Shown here piece after piece: positions 49,794 through 58,159 of a stretch of DNA of 64,000 bases (position 1 is the first letter of the stretch; each line of letters begins with the position of its first letter). The notes beneath the pieces are model-generated. The model was not told where the DNA came from and made no database searches. It saw only the letters and a list, made by a program, of their open reading frames with translations. This DNA is from CAZYLZ01 sp964648335 (GTDB lineage: Bacteria > Patescibacteriota > Minisyncoccia > Phycocordibacterales > UBA2100), in NCBI GenBank assembly GCA_964648335.1, contig CAZYLZ010000005.1, positions 1-64,000 of the forward strand, read 5' to 3'. The position numbers and the translations under genes are program-made.

Positions 49794-50336
49794 TCACAGA
49801 TTGCGATTGAGTTCCTCGAGTTGCTTTACGCGCTCTTCGAGCTCTTGCGTCCGGTTTGAGACCGCGGCATTGAGACGCGCCGCGTACTCGCGCAGATTTT
49901 CCTCCAGCTCGGTGCGCTTGGTTATGTCCTCCATCGCAAGGAGAATGATAGGCTTGTCGTTATGCGAAGTATAGATACGTCGTGCGTTCAAAAGCAAGAT
50001 TTTTCTGCCTATACCAGGAAACTCGTTGTCGACCTCGTACTGAGTGAAGTACGTATTCTTGGGAAGAATCTTCTCGAGTAGCTTGCGCAACGACGCGATA
50101 TCCCACTGCCCGTCGCCTAGCTCGTAGATAAGTTGCTTCTCCGTCTCACTCTTGGTGACGCCAAAGAACCGGTAAAATGTGTCGTTTGCCGAAAGCACGC
50201 AGAGCTTCGCGTCGAGGATAAGAAACGGCTCGTGAGCCGTATTAATCACCGTGTGGATATACGTCCATGCCACCCGCCACAAAAGGTCGGCATCGTGACC
50301 GTTCTTCTTAGAAGCAGTTTTTTTCTTTGCTTTCAT
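49794..50336 (-). CDS. PAS-domain protein with C-terminal coiled coil
   Basis: A 180-residue protein: basic start, PAS domain (about residues 30-140, HEPFLILDAKLCVLSANDTFYRFFG) ending LLAMEDITKRTELEENL, then a coiled coil (TQELEERVKQLEELNR). No catalytic output domain, so it is probably a sensor partner of the kinase encoded immediately upstream. A -10 TATAAT (50348-50343) ends 6 nt before the ATG, so it can be made from its own leaderless mRNA. Confidence 0.85.
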   Translation of the reverse strand: MKAKKKTASKKNGHDADLLWRVAWTYIHTVINTAHEPFLILDAKLCVLSANDTFYRFFGVTKSETEKQLIYELGDGQWDIASLRKLLEKILPKNTYFTQYEVDNEFPGIGRKILLLNARRIYTSHNDKPIILLAMEDITKRTELEENLREYAARLNAAVSNRTQELEERVKQLEELNRNL

Positions 50337-50356
50337 ATCGTGATTATACGAGTTAA

Positions 50357-51232
50357 TTACGGCGACAGCGTGAAGAAGAAGGTCGTGCCCTTACCCTTCG
50401 CGCTCTTAACCCATAACCTCTCTCGGTGACGCTTGAGAACCTCACGAGAAATGAACAGACCCAAACCTGATCCGGATGTATGACTCGACTCGGCATCCTT
50501 GGTCCTGTAAAAGCGAGTAAATATGCTAGCGAGGTCCTTAGAGTCGATACCATTACCGAAATCTCTGACAGCGACCTCGCATTTCTTCTTGCACATTCGT
50601 ATCGTCACATCGACAATCGCAGCATTTGGGGAATACTTTATTGCATTGGTAAGAAGGTTTACAACAACTTGAGCTATCTTGTTCTTATCGGCGGTTACCA
50701 TGCATCTTTCAGGACTCGAAAGCACTACCCGGTGCCCAGGAGAAAGAACACGAAAATCTTTTAGGATCTTCTTCATGACCGGCACGATATCGAATGTTTG
50801 CTTGTCAAGTGAGAGCTTGCCGCCCTCAAGCTTGTTGACGATCAAAAGGTCGTCGATGAGGGTCACGAGCCGCGCGGTCTGGCTCTGAATGTCGCGCATC
50901 ATGCGCAAGTTCTTCTTNNNNNNNNNNNNNNNNNNNNNNNNNNNNNNNNNNNNNNNNNNNNNNNNNNNNNNNNNNNNNNNNNNNNNNNNNNNNNNNNNNN
51001 NNNNNNNNNNNNNNNNNAGCGCTTCGTGCTCGGCGTAACCGGTGAGAAGTTGTGCGCTCTTGTTCCAGGTGATGATAGTGCCGTCGTGCCCCAACATGCA
51101 CATCGCGTGCATGTTGGTATTGTCGAACATTACCTTGAGCCGGCCTTCGTGCCTCGGTGGCGATGTACGTTGACGTATGTTGGGCATGGACTGGGTGGCG
51201 AAAGTCGACGGAATCGCGAATGTCCTATGCAA
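50357..51232 (-). CDS. PAS sensor histidine kinase (spans a gap)
   Basis: N-terminal PAS part (MCMLGHDGTIITWNKSAQLLTGY), then the gap 50918-51017, which hides the phospho-acceptor His box. The DHp second helix follows (IQSQTARLVTLIDDLLIVNKLEGG), then the ATPase domain with N box VVNLLTNAIKYSP, G1 DFGNGID, F box IFTRFYR and G2 GSGLGLFISRE. No membrane helix is visible, so it is probably soluble. Start uncertain: TTG 51232 is the longest frame; ATG 51187 or 51133 are alternatives. It lies between the response-regulator and PAS genes. Confidence 0.85.
   Translation of the reverse strand: MHRTFAIPSTFATQSMPNIRQRTSPPRHEGRLKVMFDNTNMHAMCMLGHDGTIITWNKSAQLLTGYAEHEAXXXXXXXXXXXXXXXXXXXXXXXXXXXXXXXXXXKKNLRMMRDIQSQTARLVTLIDDLLIVNKLEGGKLSLDKQTFDIVPVMKKILKDFRVLSPGHRVVLSSPERCMVTADKNKIAQVVVNLLTNAIKYSPNAAIVDVTIRMCKKKCEVAVRDFGNGIDSKDLASIFTRFYRTKDAESSHTSGSGLGLFISREVLKRHRERLWVKSAKGKGTTFFFTLSP
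50918..51017. other. Assembly gap (100 N) in the histidine kinase gene
   Basis: Exactly 100 N. It falls between the PAS domain and the second DHp helix, where the His box is expected. Confidence 0.95.
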
Positions 51233-51336
51233 GCTTCACGGGCGGATATCCCTACAGTAACATGCGTTGCCTAGAGCATGCACTAGAATGATGAAGAAAC
51301 CGTGTCGTCGTGCTCTCTCGATCTCAGGACTTGTAA

Positions 51337-51750
51337 TTACGGCGCCACATGAAGCAGGTCCTTTATGACCGACGAAAGCGTATCGAGACTGGTCTCGCTC
51401 TTCATGAGGTAGTGCGCAGGATTGACGGACTGTAATGCAGAGATTTCTTCGTCGGTCTTCGGCTCGACATTGCTGAAAAAGATCACCGGCACCGAAGCTC
51501 CCCAGTTACCCGACGCACGCAGACGTCGCAGCATATCGTAGCCGCTCATACCCGGCATGCGGTTGTCGAGCACTAGCAAGTCGGGCTCACGGGACTGAGC
51601 CGTGTCGAGTCCGCTCTGACCATCTTCGGCAGACAAGACCGTAAAACCTTCTTGTGATAGCTTTTCGCCACAGGTCTCGCGCAGAATTTTGTCGTCCTCG
51701 ATTATGAGGACCGTGTATTTCCTTTTTGGCGAAACGGGTGCGTCATCCAT
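51337..51750 (-). CDS. Single-domain response regulator
   Basis: A 137-residue CheY-like receiver: VLIIEDDKILRE (acidic pair), DLLVLDNRMPGMSG (phospho-Asp), VIFFSN (Thr/Ser position) and AHYLMKSE (Lys). No output domain. The start at 51750 is supported by a -10 TATACT (51762-51757) ending 6 nt before the ATG; the longer in-frame start is not. It is followed by the kinase and PAS genes, forming a signalling cluster. Confidence 0.93.
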   Translation of the reverse strand: MDDAPVSPKRKYTVLIIEDDKILRETCGEKLSQEGFTVLSAEDGQSGLDTAQSREPDLLVLDNRMPGMSGYDMLRRLRASGNWGASVPVIFFSNVEPKTDEEISALQSVNPAHYLMKSETSLDTLSSVIKDLLHVAP

Positions 51751-51817
51751 AGCGACAGTATACGCCGTACTCTTGCCGAAGGTACGTGGGGTTTTGCACA
51801 CCATAATGAAGGGGTCC

Positions 51818-51846
51818 TTGTCATTTACACAGAATTGTCCTATAGT
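51818..51846 (+). promoter_or_regulatory. Promoter of the 51884 gene
   Basis: TTGTCA (51818-51823), 17-bp spacer, TATAGT (51841-51846). Confidence 0.8.
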
Positions 51847-51883
51847 CGCACCAGAGGGACTGGACAGCACATGGAGACACCCG

Positions 51884-52633
51884 ATGCCCCCAAAGCACGC
51901 CTACGAAGACGAGCGAACACGGTACAGTATCGCTAATCCTGCACCTGATCGCGAGACAGCGATAACGACGCTCGCAGAGCTCACACAAAATGAAGCTTCG
52001 TGCCGAGCGCAGCTCGAGTTCACGACACCTGCCGACTTCGAGACAGAGGAATCGTTCTACGACTGGAAACCGCGAGCCATGAGTGCGCTCGGTCACATAA
52101 CCGCAGAGCGAAAGTACCTCGAACAATTTCTCGAGGGCAAGTTTGAAGCGACGAAGCAGAGGCCCGTCCTTCAGCTCGTGGCCAATAACAACACGCCGTC
52201 GATAGACGAGCGTGCATCAATCGAGCTCCAGGTATCGGCAGTCGCGTATGTGCTGCAAGAGCAATACACGGCAGTCTACTCGAATCGTGCGCATCCGACA
52301 TCGATCGATACGGGACGTTCACGGATCCAAGAGCTCGTCGCGCTCACCGAGTTGCACCAACGTCTTATGCTCAAGCTCGATGAGCGAGCGAGTTCGCTCA
52401 ATATCAAGGAATCCGAGACGTATCGCAGCCTGTGCGAGCCCATAGCGGATATCCGTCGGCAGATCGACGAGGAGATGCGTATCCTCGAAAGCTTTGTCGA
52501 AGACCGTCGCACCTTTATCGACGTACAATCGACTGCCATGAAGCTCCTCATGCGTGTGCGCAACTCAACGTTTGCAAAGACGCCAGAAGAGATAGCCGCC
52601 ATCGAGCTTGCCCGAAACTTTAAGTTCGCCTAA
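51884..52633 (+). CDS. Helical orphan protein
   Basis: A 249-residue, strongly helical, charged protein (TALAELTQNEASCRAQLEF-like and ADIRRQIDEEMRILESFVED segments), with no family recognised; long coiled-coil-like stretches are likely. The start at 51884 is set by GGAG and by the promoter, which lies downstream of the longer in-frame starts. Own terminator. Confidence 0.75.
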   Translation: MPPKHAYEDERTRYSIANPAPDRETAITTLAELTQNEASCRAQLEFTTPADFETEESFYDWKPRAMSALGHITAERKYLEQFLEGKFEATKQRPVLQLVANNNTPSIDERASIELQVSAVAYVLQEQYTAVYSNRAHPTSIDTGRSRIQELVALTELHQRLMLKLDERASSLNIKESETYRSLCEPIADIRRQIDEEMRILESFVEDRRTFIDVQSTAMKLLMRVRNSTFAKTPEEIAAIELARNFKFA

Positions 52634-52641
52634 GGCACCAA

Positions 52642-52672
52642 AGCCCCGTCACCCGACGGGGCTTTTTCTTTT
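52642..52672 (+). terminator. Terminator of the 51884 gene
   Basis: Stem AGCCCCGTC/GACGGGGCT with ACCC loop followed by TTTTCTTTT. Confidence 0.92.
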
Positions 52673-52713
52673 GCACGCACACTTCTTATCTAGCTCTGCA
52701 GTCGAAACACTGT

Positions 52714-52741
52714 TTGACATCTTATTAGAACGTATTATGGT
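52714..52741 (+). promoter_or_regulatory. Promoter of the 52824 gene
   Basis: TTGACA (52714-52719), 16-bp spacer, TATGGT (52736-52741). Confidence 0.7.
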
Positions 52742-52823
52742 TAGTTTGGCATGCAATCCGACATCAAGAGTCCGTCTCATGCCCGCTCGATTCTACCGGC
52801 ATATCTTACAGAAGGAGTGATCG

Positions 52824-53129
52824 ATGCCGCAAACAAAGACCTTTTCTATCCCTCACGGGATGACCCGCGAACAAGTCGCACGAACGTTCGCCGCGTATCT
52901 GCTCGGCAGCCTCGTCTATTAAGAATCGGGAGCCAAGAAGGGTGCCGCATCCAAAGGACCGTATCGCAAAGAAGGCTCATCGAATGACCGTTGGCAGCTC
53001 GACTGGTCGAATGACTATTGGCTCCACTGCGATGGCGATGCGGCATACCTCGCGTGCCGGTATGCGAGCCAGGAGAAGATGATGCGTCTGATGGTCGATC
53101 TATTCGTCGAACGACATCGACGCGCGTAA
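52824..53129 (+). pseudogene. Small orphan gene interrupted by an in-frame TAA
   Basis: ATG 52824 (SD AAGGAG) reads MPQTKTFSIPHGMTREQVAR with TFAAYLLGSLVY, then TAA at 52920-52922, then continues in the same frame for 68 codons (ESGAKKGAASKGPYRKEG ... MVDLFVERHRRA) to TAA 53127-53129. Restored length is 101 residues. Promoter, SD and terminator are intact, so inactivation is recent, or the stop is an assembly error or read through. Trp-rich middle (DRWQLDWSNDYWLH). Confidence 0.65.
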
Positions 53130-53133
53130 GTAC

Positions 53134-53164
53134 TCGCCCCTAGTGTTACTAGGGGCGATTTTAT
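53134..53164 (+). terminator. Terminator of the 52824 gene
   Basis: Stem TCGCCCCTAG/CTAGGGGCGA followed by TTTTATAT. Confidence 0.88.
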
Positions 53165-53166
53165 AT

Positions 53167-53196
53167 ACAAAAACGCGCCACATAGGCGCGTTTTTG
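53167..53196. terminator. Bidirectional terminator
   Basis: Stem AAAAACGCGCC/GGCGCGTTTTT with a 5-nt loop; it serves the minus-strand gene at 53215. Confidence 0.88.
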
Positions 53197-53214
53197 TCTG
53201 TACGATACTCGCGT

Positions 53215-54627
53215 TTACGGAGCTACCGCCGAGACGACATTCGACTTGGCAGAGTTGCCATAGCCGTTTGCTGCATAGACGCGGTAATAGTACGTAGTGG
53301 TGGTGGTCGAGATGTTGGTATCCGTATGTGTTGTTACATTCGCGCTCTTTACCGCGATGAATGCGAATCCGGTCGTGGACGAAACGGTACTGCGCTCAAC
53401 GAAGAAGTTATTCTCGTTGCCGGAGTTGTCGGCCCAGACTAGGTCGATCTGCGACGTCGACGTCCCAGTTACGGTAGTCGCGGAAGTCATCGTAGGGACT
53501 GCAGGAACATCGGCCGTCGTATCGGAAGCCGTGTTCGAGACGCCCGAGTATCCGGCTGTGTTATAAGCCCGTACTTGGTAGTAATAGGTAGTTGCAGCGG
53601 CGACGGACGTGTCAGTGTACGAGGTCGACGTCGCGGTGGTCGATGCGAGATGCGAGAACGAGATGCCATCGAGACTGCGGAGAACCTCGTTTGCAGACTG
53701 AGACGAAGAATTGTTGGTCCACGAAAGCGCTATCTGCTTAGCGGTCTGTGATGCAGTAGCCGAAAGTGCGCTTGGATCTGCCGGCACGGCCGGTGCTGCG
53801 GTCGTAGACGACGCTGTGTTGCTGTAGCTCGTGTACGCGCCAACGTTATAAGCGCGTACGCGATGATAGTACGTAGTCGAAGGAGAGCGGCCGGCGTCGT
53901 TGTACGCGGTCACATCAGCAGACGTAGTTGCGATAGCTGTCCAATTGACGGCATCGGTGCTGCGATCGATGGTGAATCCGCTCTCGTTAGACGATGTGTC
54001 CGTCCACGTTAGGTATACGTCCGAAGTAGAGGTTGCGGTGCTGACGAGCGTCGTCGGTGCCGTAAGCTCGGTGTAGGTGATTACCGCAGCGATACGCGAG
54101 AGCCGAGCACCCTTGGTGCTCGAGGTGAGCACCGCGCCGATCTCGAGTGTGGTAGATGCCATCTTGACGGTACTGAGCCCACTGTAGGTTGTCGTAGCCA
54201 ACTCGACAGGCGTAGTACCCGAGAGCGAGTATGCTCCGCTGTCTGCGCTATTTACGCCGTTTAGACGATAGAACACATTCATCACAGAATTAGCTCCGCC
54301 AGACGTGACGCGCGAGGCGCATGGCTTAATCGCAATCTGAGTGATCGTCGCTCCATTAGGTACCGAAGACGAGCTGATCGCGTACGAATCGCGGCTCCCA
54401 ACCACTGTCGTCGAGTTAGAGTCGGTGAGGCCGTTGCACGGCGTCTCATCAACCAACGCGAAGTGGCTGGTGCCGGTCGATGGCGTCCACTGGTTATAGT
54501 TGCCTGCTGCGACCGGTACGAGTGCCGACGTGCTGGTAGCCAACGCTACCGATGCCATGGCGATCGCTCCCACTACCCCCGACCCTACAAATACCGCTAA
54601 TGGCCTCCGATACGAGACATGTGACAT
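53215..54627 (-). CDS. Secreted protein with three fibronectin type III domains
   Basis: A 470-residue exported protein: signal region (about residues 1-35, VFVGSGVVGAIAMASVALA), a beta-rich first domain (about 40-195), then three FN3 repeats, each with an LTWTD/LSWTN/LVWAD strand and a TTYYHRVRAYN/TTYYYQVRAYN end. Probably a cell-surface adhesion or matrix protein (inference). The start at 54627 is set by homology to a signal peptide; a weak AAAGA precedes it. A small hairpin (AATCGC/GCGATT) lies 25 nt upstream. Confidence 0.82.
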   Translation of the reverse strand: MSHVSYRRPLAVFVGSGVVGAIAMASVALATSTSALVPVAAGNYNQWTPSTGTSHFALVDETPCNGLTDSNSTTVVGSRDSYAISSSSVPNGATITQIAIKPCASRVTSGGANSVMNVFYRLNGVNSADSGAYSLSGTTPVELATTTYSGLSTVKMASTTLEIGAVLTSSTKGARLSRIAAVITYTELTAPTTLVSTATSTSDVYLTWTDTSSNESGFTIDRSTDAVNWTAIATTSADVTAYNDAGRSPSTTYYHRVRAYNVGAYTSYSNTASSTTAAPAVPADPSALSATASQTAKQIALSWTNNSSSQSANEVLRSLDGISFSHLASTTATSTSYTDTSVAAATTYYYQVRAYNTAGYSGVSNTASDTTADVPAVPTMTSATTVTGTSTSQIDLVWADNSGNENNFFVERSTVSSTTGFAFIAVKSANVTTHTDTNISTTTTTYYYRVYAANGYGNSAKSNVVSAVAP

Positions 54628-54701
54628 GTGTCTTTCTTTTTTAATCGATAATGACAAATAATCGCACGTTTTCGGCGCGATTTTGGCACTATCCCCACCC
54701 G

Positions 54702-55436
54702 CTATGCAGCTTGTTGCATGGGTCGAGTACCCGACCGAAGGATGAGCACAAAATTTTTGGTGGGATCGACAGCTACAGAAGTCGTATCCCAATCGGGAGA
54801 CGAGGCATCTGATTTTATATCGAGCATCTTAACGGTAAGACCGTAGGATTGTGCCGCATTTAAAAGCGATTTCTTGCGTGCACCGATCTGGCCCGAGCTC
54901 TTGGCCCCCGTCATGCCGCCTCCGACTATGATCTCGGCCCCTGGGTCGCACTTGTCGATCCCGAACGAAAGCATGAGTTCGGCAAAATCGCTCGGCAATA
55001 AGAACCCTGCCGTGTTGTGCATTATAAATCCTCGACCGTCCTTGAGACCTACCATGAAAAAGCAGGGTCCGATGCCCTTTGCTATCAGTATGTCCGAGAG
55101 CATCTCGGTCGACTCGATGGTACCTTTGCCGACGACGCCGTACTCGCCTTCGTACACCATTCCCGTGGGAACCACTTTTCGCATCACCCCATTGATCTCG
55201 GTCCGGCGCTCTTTCTTACCGCCACGCGCTTTCTCGAGAATTGATTGGCCGCGCACCGCAGGTAAACGCTCGTTCATGAGGAGACGTACGAGATCCCGAT
55301 GAGGATAATCGATCCCTTCCGTCTCCCACTCTTCGATATCGGCGCGATCATAGCCGACTATCTCGGTCTTGCGTGGCGCCTCGAGCGATTCGTTCGTCTC
55401 TGGCGCTCCCGATTGTTTTGGCATCTCGAGGTTCAT
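54702..55436 (-). CDS. CheD-like deamidase-fold protein with N-terminal extension
   Basis: A 244-residue protein. Residues about 100-215 resemble CheD: GIGPCFFMVGLKDGRGFIMHN supplies the Cys and His positions of the deamidase site, and AEIIVGGGMTGAKSS with QIGARKKSLLNAAQSYGL matches the end of the fold. About 100 N-terminal residues are unassigned (DIEEWETEGIDYPHRDLVRLLM). No chemotaxis or flagellar gene is in the window. The start at 55436 is set by a -10 TACACT (55449-55444) ending 7 nt before the ATG. CheD assignment is from motif pattern only. Confidence 0.6.
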   Translation of the reverse strand: MNLEMPKQSGAPETNESLEAPRKTEIVGYDRADIEEWETEGIDYPHRDLVRLLMNERLPAVRGQSILEKARGGKKERRTEINGVMRKVVPTGMVYEGEYGVVGKGTIESTEMLSDILIAKGIGPCFFMVGLKDGRGFIMHNTAGFLLPSDFAELMLSFGIDKCDPGAEIIVGGGMTGAKSSGQIGARKKSLLNAAQSYGLTVKMLDIKSDASSPDWDTTSVAVDPTKNFVLILRSGTRPMQQAA

Positions 55437-55462
55437 ATCATGCAGTGTACAGGATATATCGC

Positions 55463-55490
55463 ACAAAACGACCCGGTTGAACCGGGTCGT
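55463..55490 (-). terminator. Terminator of the 55506 gene
   Basis: Minus-strand stem ACGACCCGG/CCGGGTCGT followed by TTTGTG. Confidence 0.85.
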
Positions 55491-55505
55491 TCATATTGCG
55501 CTCAA

Positions 55506-55991
55506 TCACACCTTTTTCTTTTGAGCGGCGAGTGCCTTCGCTGCATGGTCGGTCATCCACGAGGACGACTGGACTTTGCCCCCGTGGCCCACGTTGAACT
55601 TGAGCTTGATGCCGAGTTCCTTGCACACAATTGCTTCGGGAATGTCGTCAGCAAAGCGATCACCGCCGTTTGCAAAGAGATAGGGCTTGAGCGCGCGCAG
55701 GGCCCTGCAGACGCTCTTGTCGGTAGCGTACTCGCCCTTCTTATGGTCGGTAAAGACGACCTTGTCTACAAACGAATAGGCTCCGATTATCTCGCCACGC
55801 TCTTTCTGCGGCATGAATACGAACCCCTTCTTGTCGGTAAGCCAGTTGTCGTTGTTGATGATGACGACGAGTTTGTCCCCCATCTTCTTCGCCTTCTGCA
55901 TCATACGTACATGGCCAATATGCAGAGGATCGAACCCGCCCGAGACTGCCACCCACCGTGCCTTACCTTTCGTTGTGGTTTTGTTCTTCAT
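55506..55991 (-). CDS. Cytidylyltransferase-like nucleotidyltransferase (RfaE2/TagD type)
   Basis: A 161-residue HxGH nucleotidyltransferase: AVSGGFDPLHIGHVRMMQKA (HIGH motif) and LVVIINNDNWLTDKKG ... MPQKERGEII. This small form is shared by heptose-1-phosphate adenylyltransferases and glycerol-3-phosphate cytidylyltransferases; substrate undetermined. The start at 55991 is set by a TGG-TATCCT extended -10 ending 6 nt upstream (leaderless). A terminator follows. Confidence 0.85.
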   Translation of the reverse strand: MKNKTTTKGKARWVAVSGGFDPLHIGHVRMMQKAKKMGDKLVVIINNDNWLTDKKGFVFMPQKERGEIIGAYSFVDKVVFTDHKKGEYATDKSVCRALRALKPYLFANGGDRFADDIPEAIVCKELGIKLKFNVGHGGKVQSSSWMTDHAAKALAAQKKKV

Positions 55992-56031
55992 ACATTCAGG
56001 ATACCACGGACCTTTTCTGATAACCCACAGC

Positions 56032-56061
56032 AAAAGCCGCCAGGCGTATCTGGCAGCTTTT
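56032..56061 (-). terminator. Terminator of the 56072 gene
   Basis: Minus-strand stem AAAAGCTGCCAG/CTGGCGGCTTTT, followed by TGCTG. Confidence 0.75.
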
Positions 56062-56071
56062 GTAGGACTGG

Positions 56072-56698
56072 CTAGTTCGTTGTCTGGAAGCTTGCGGGCC
56101 AAGTAACGCTCACGTTACCTGATGCATCGGTCGTGTAGATCATGTAGTAGTAGCGTGTATTGGCAGTGAGATTTGGCAATACGACGCTTTGGGATCCCCT
56201 GAGCGATGCGTCCGTCATGGCAGATGCGCCGCCGACGGTGACCGAGTTCTGGTTCTCGGTGGTCGTGAGTGGGCTCGTGCTGTAGTAAACGACACCCTGC
56301 GCAATCTCGTTGGTGTTCCAGCTGACGGTAGCGGAGTTACGCGAGACTGCCGCATTGATACTCATGATAATCGGTGCACTCCCTGTGTCAGAAGTGACTC
56401 CTCCGTCAATGGCCGCGTTTAATATCGGGAGCGTCGCAGGTCCTACGCGCCCTACCGGTGGAAGGCCATTTCGGCTCTGAAAGTTCGATACTGCAGATTT
56501 GGTAAGGAAGCCGAAGTACCCCGTGACAAGACCTTGCGGGTACAAGCTCACGTCTTTCGCAAGATAGGTCTGGAGCGCAGATACGTCCGAGCCCGACATG
56601 CCAGTCTGGAGCTGCCGATTGAGCGTAGCTGCCTGTGCAAGAATCGGAGTCATGATAAGCAATGCCGATACCGCTGGGAATACGAATTTGTTTGTCAT
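56072..56698 (-). CDS. Secreted peptidoglycan-binding plus fibronectin-like protein
   Basis: A 208-residue exported protein: signal peptide (about 1-23, ILAQA-A), a PG_binding_1 domain (LQTGMSGSDVSALQTYLAKD, GYFGFLTKSAVSNFQSRNG) and a C-terminal FN3-like/purple-acid-phosphatase-N-like domain (ATVSWNTNEIAQGVVYYSTS ... TRYYYMIYTTDASGN). This domain pair is common in CPR surface proteins. No SD; a TATCCT-like -10 lies 12 nt before the ATG, so the leader would be very short. Confidence 0.88.
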   Translation of the reverse strand: MTNKFVFPAVSALLIMTPILAQAATLNRQLQTGMSGSDVSALQTYLAKDVSLYPQGLVTGYFGFLTKSAVSNFQSRNGLPPVGRVGPATLPILNAAIDGGVTSDTGSAPIIMSINAAVSRNSATVSWNTNEIAQGVVYYSTSPLTTTENQNSVTVGGASAMTDASLRGSQSVVLPNLTANTRYYYMIYTTDASGNVSVTWPASFQTTN

Positions 56699-56950
56699 AG
56701 GTGGTCAACTAGGATAATAAGTCTGAACCGGGCTTGCGTACCTGAAGTACACGAGATCATGTCGTTCCGCATCGCGCTCGATACCTTGCGGTACAAACGA
56801 TCGATCAGTGACGCGGTGTGCAAAATGCCTCGGTGCTTTTGCAACGATGTCACTGTACTCTCGAGACATGAAGCGCAGATGAGCACGAAAGACCGGTGTG
56901 CAACCGGACGAGCGCATCCTCATGTGCTGTATACTTTTTATGAACGCATC

Positions 56951-58123
56951 ATGAAGATACTTACTCTCAATACGGGCTCCTCGAGCATAAAGTGCGCTTT
57001 GTACGATACCGCGCTTGCGACTCCAGATCTCTCGCTCGTGATCGCACGCATCGGCGAATCAGAGGCAACGCTGACATATCGTTCAGGAGCGAGCACGCCC
57101 AATGTCCGTTCAATCCCAGCGCCCGATTTTGACGCAGCGCTTGTGCTCTTTTGCGAAGAACTCGAGAATGCACTCGGTGGCGCGGCGCTCGACGGCATAG
57201 CGCACCGCGTGGTCTACGGCTCCCCATTCGCCGATCATGCTGTGATTACCGACGAAGTCATTGCGACCCTACAGGCATCGCTCCGCTTCGATCCCGATCA
57301 CCTCCCGCAAGAGCTCGCGGTCATAGCGGCCATGCGTAAGGCATTTCCGGTACTTCCACAGGTCGCCTGCTTCGATACGGTATTCCATGCAAGTATGCCG
57401 CGCGTTTCGAAGATTATCCCTGTCCCGCGTCGCTATCTCGACGCCGGTTTGGTTCGGAGCGGCTTTCACGGACTTTCGTATTCGTACCTCATAGATAAGC
57501 TCGAGGAGACTGCCGGAGCAGAAATCGCGCATGGCCGCGTGATAATCGCTCACCTCGGAAGCGGCGCGAGCCTCGCCGCTATCAAGAATAAGAAGAGCGT
57601 CGATACTACCATGGGCTTTACGCCAGCCGGCGGCATCCCGATGGGTACGCGCTCAGGAGACATCGATCCAGGGGTCGCGCGCTTCATCATGGAGCACGAC
57701 ATGCTGAGTGCAGCGAGCCTGAGCGACATACTCAACACGCAATCGGGACTGCTCGGTGTGTCGGGTACGCATGCGCACATGTACCCGCTCATCATGAGCG
57801 AGGCGACAGACCCTCATGCCAAAGAGGCGGTCGACATGTTTGTCCATGCGGTACGGAAGTCGATCGGCTCTTACGCTGTCGTACTCGGAGGATTGGACGC
57901 ACTGGTCTTCTCGGGTGGTATGGGAGAGCCGTCCGAGCCGATCCGACGAAAGGTCTGCACAGATCTCGGATTCCTCGGGATCGAGCTTGATCCCGCGCGC
58001 AACCTCGCGCACGAGACGCGCATCTCGACAGATGCGAGCACGGTCGGAGTGTTCGTATTGCCGACGAACGAAGAGTCCGCGATGGCCTCGATTGCCGAGC
58101 GGATAATCAAGGCGCCGCTCTAG
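56951..58123 (+). CDS. ackA: Acetate kinase
   Basis: A 390-residue AckA: ILTLNTGSSSIKCALYD at the N-terminus, RSGFHGLSYSYL, RVIIAHLGSGASLAAIKNKK, DTTMGFTPAGGIPMGTRSGDIDP and DALVFSGGMGEPSEPIR are all family signatures. It converts acetyl phosphate plus ADP to acetate plus ATP. xfp follows 36 nt downstream, so acetyl phosphate from phosphoketolase is cashed in directly. A -10 TATACT (56930-56935) lies 15 nt upstream; the short leader holds a four-codon frame ATG-AAC-GCA-TCA-TGA whose stop overlaps the ackA ATG. Confidence 0.96.
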   Translation: MKILTLNTGSSSIKCALYDTALATPDLSLVIARIGESEATLTYRSGASTPNVRSIPAPDFDAALVLFCEELENALGGAALDGIAHRVVYGSPFADHAVITDEVIATLQASLRFDPDHLPQELAVIAAMRKAFPVLPQVACFDTVFHASMPRVSKIIPVPRRYLDAGLVRSGFHGLSYSYLIDKLEETAGAEIAHGRVIIAHLGSGASLAAIKNKKSVDTTMGFTPAGGIPMGTRSGDIDPGVARFIMEHDMLSAASLSDILNTQSGLLGVSGTHAHMYPLIMSEATDPHAKEAVDMFVHAVRKSIGSYAVVLGGLDALVFSGGMGEPSEPIRRKVCTDLGFLGIELDPARNLAHETRISTDASTVGVFVLPTNEESAMASIAERIIKAPL

Positions 58124-58159
58124 CTCGACCACGTCCTCTTATCATTAATTAGACTGCCC

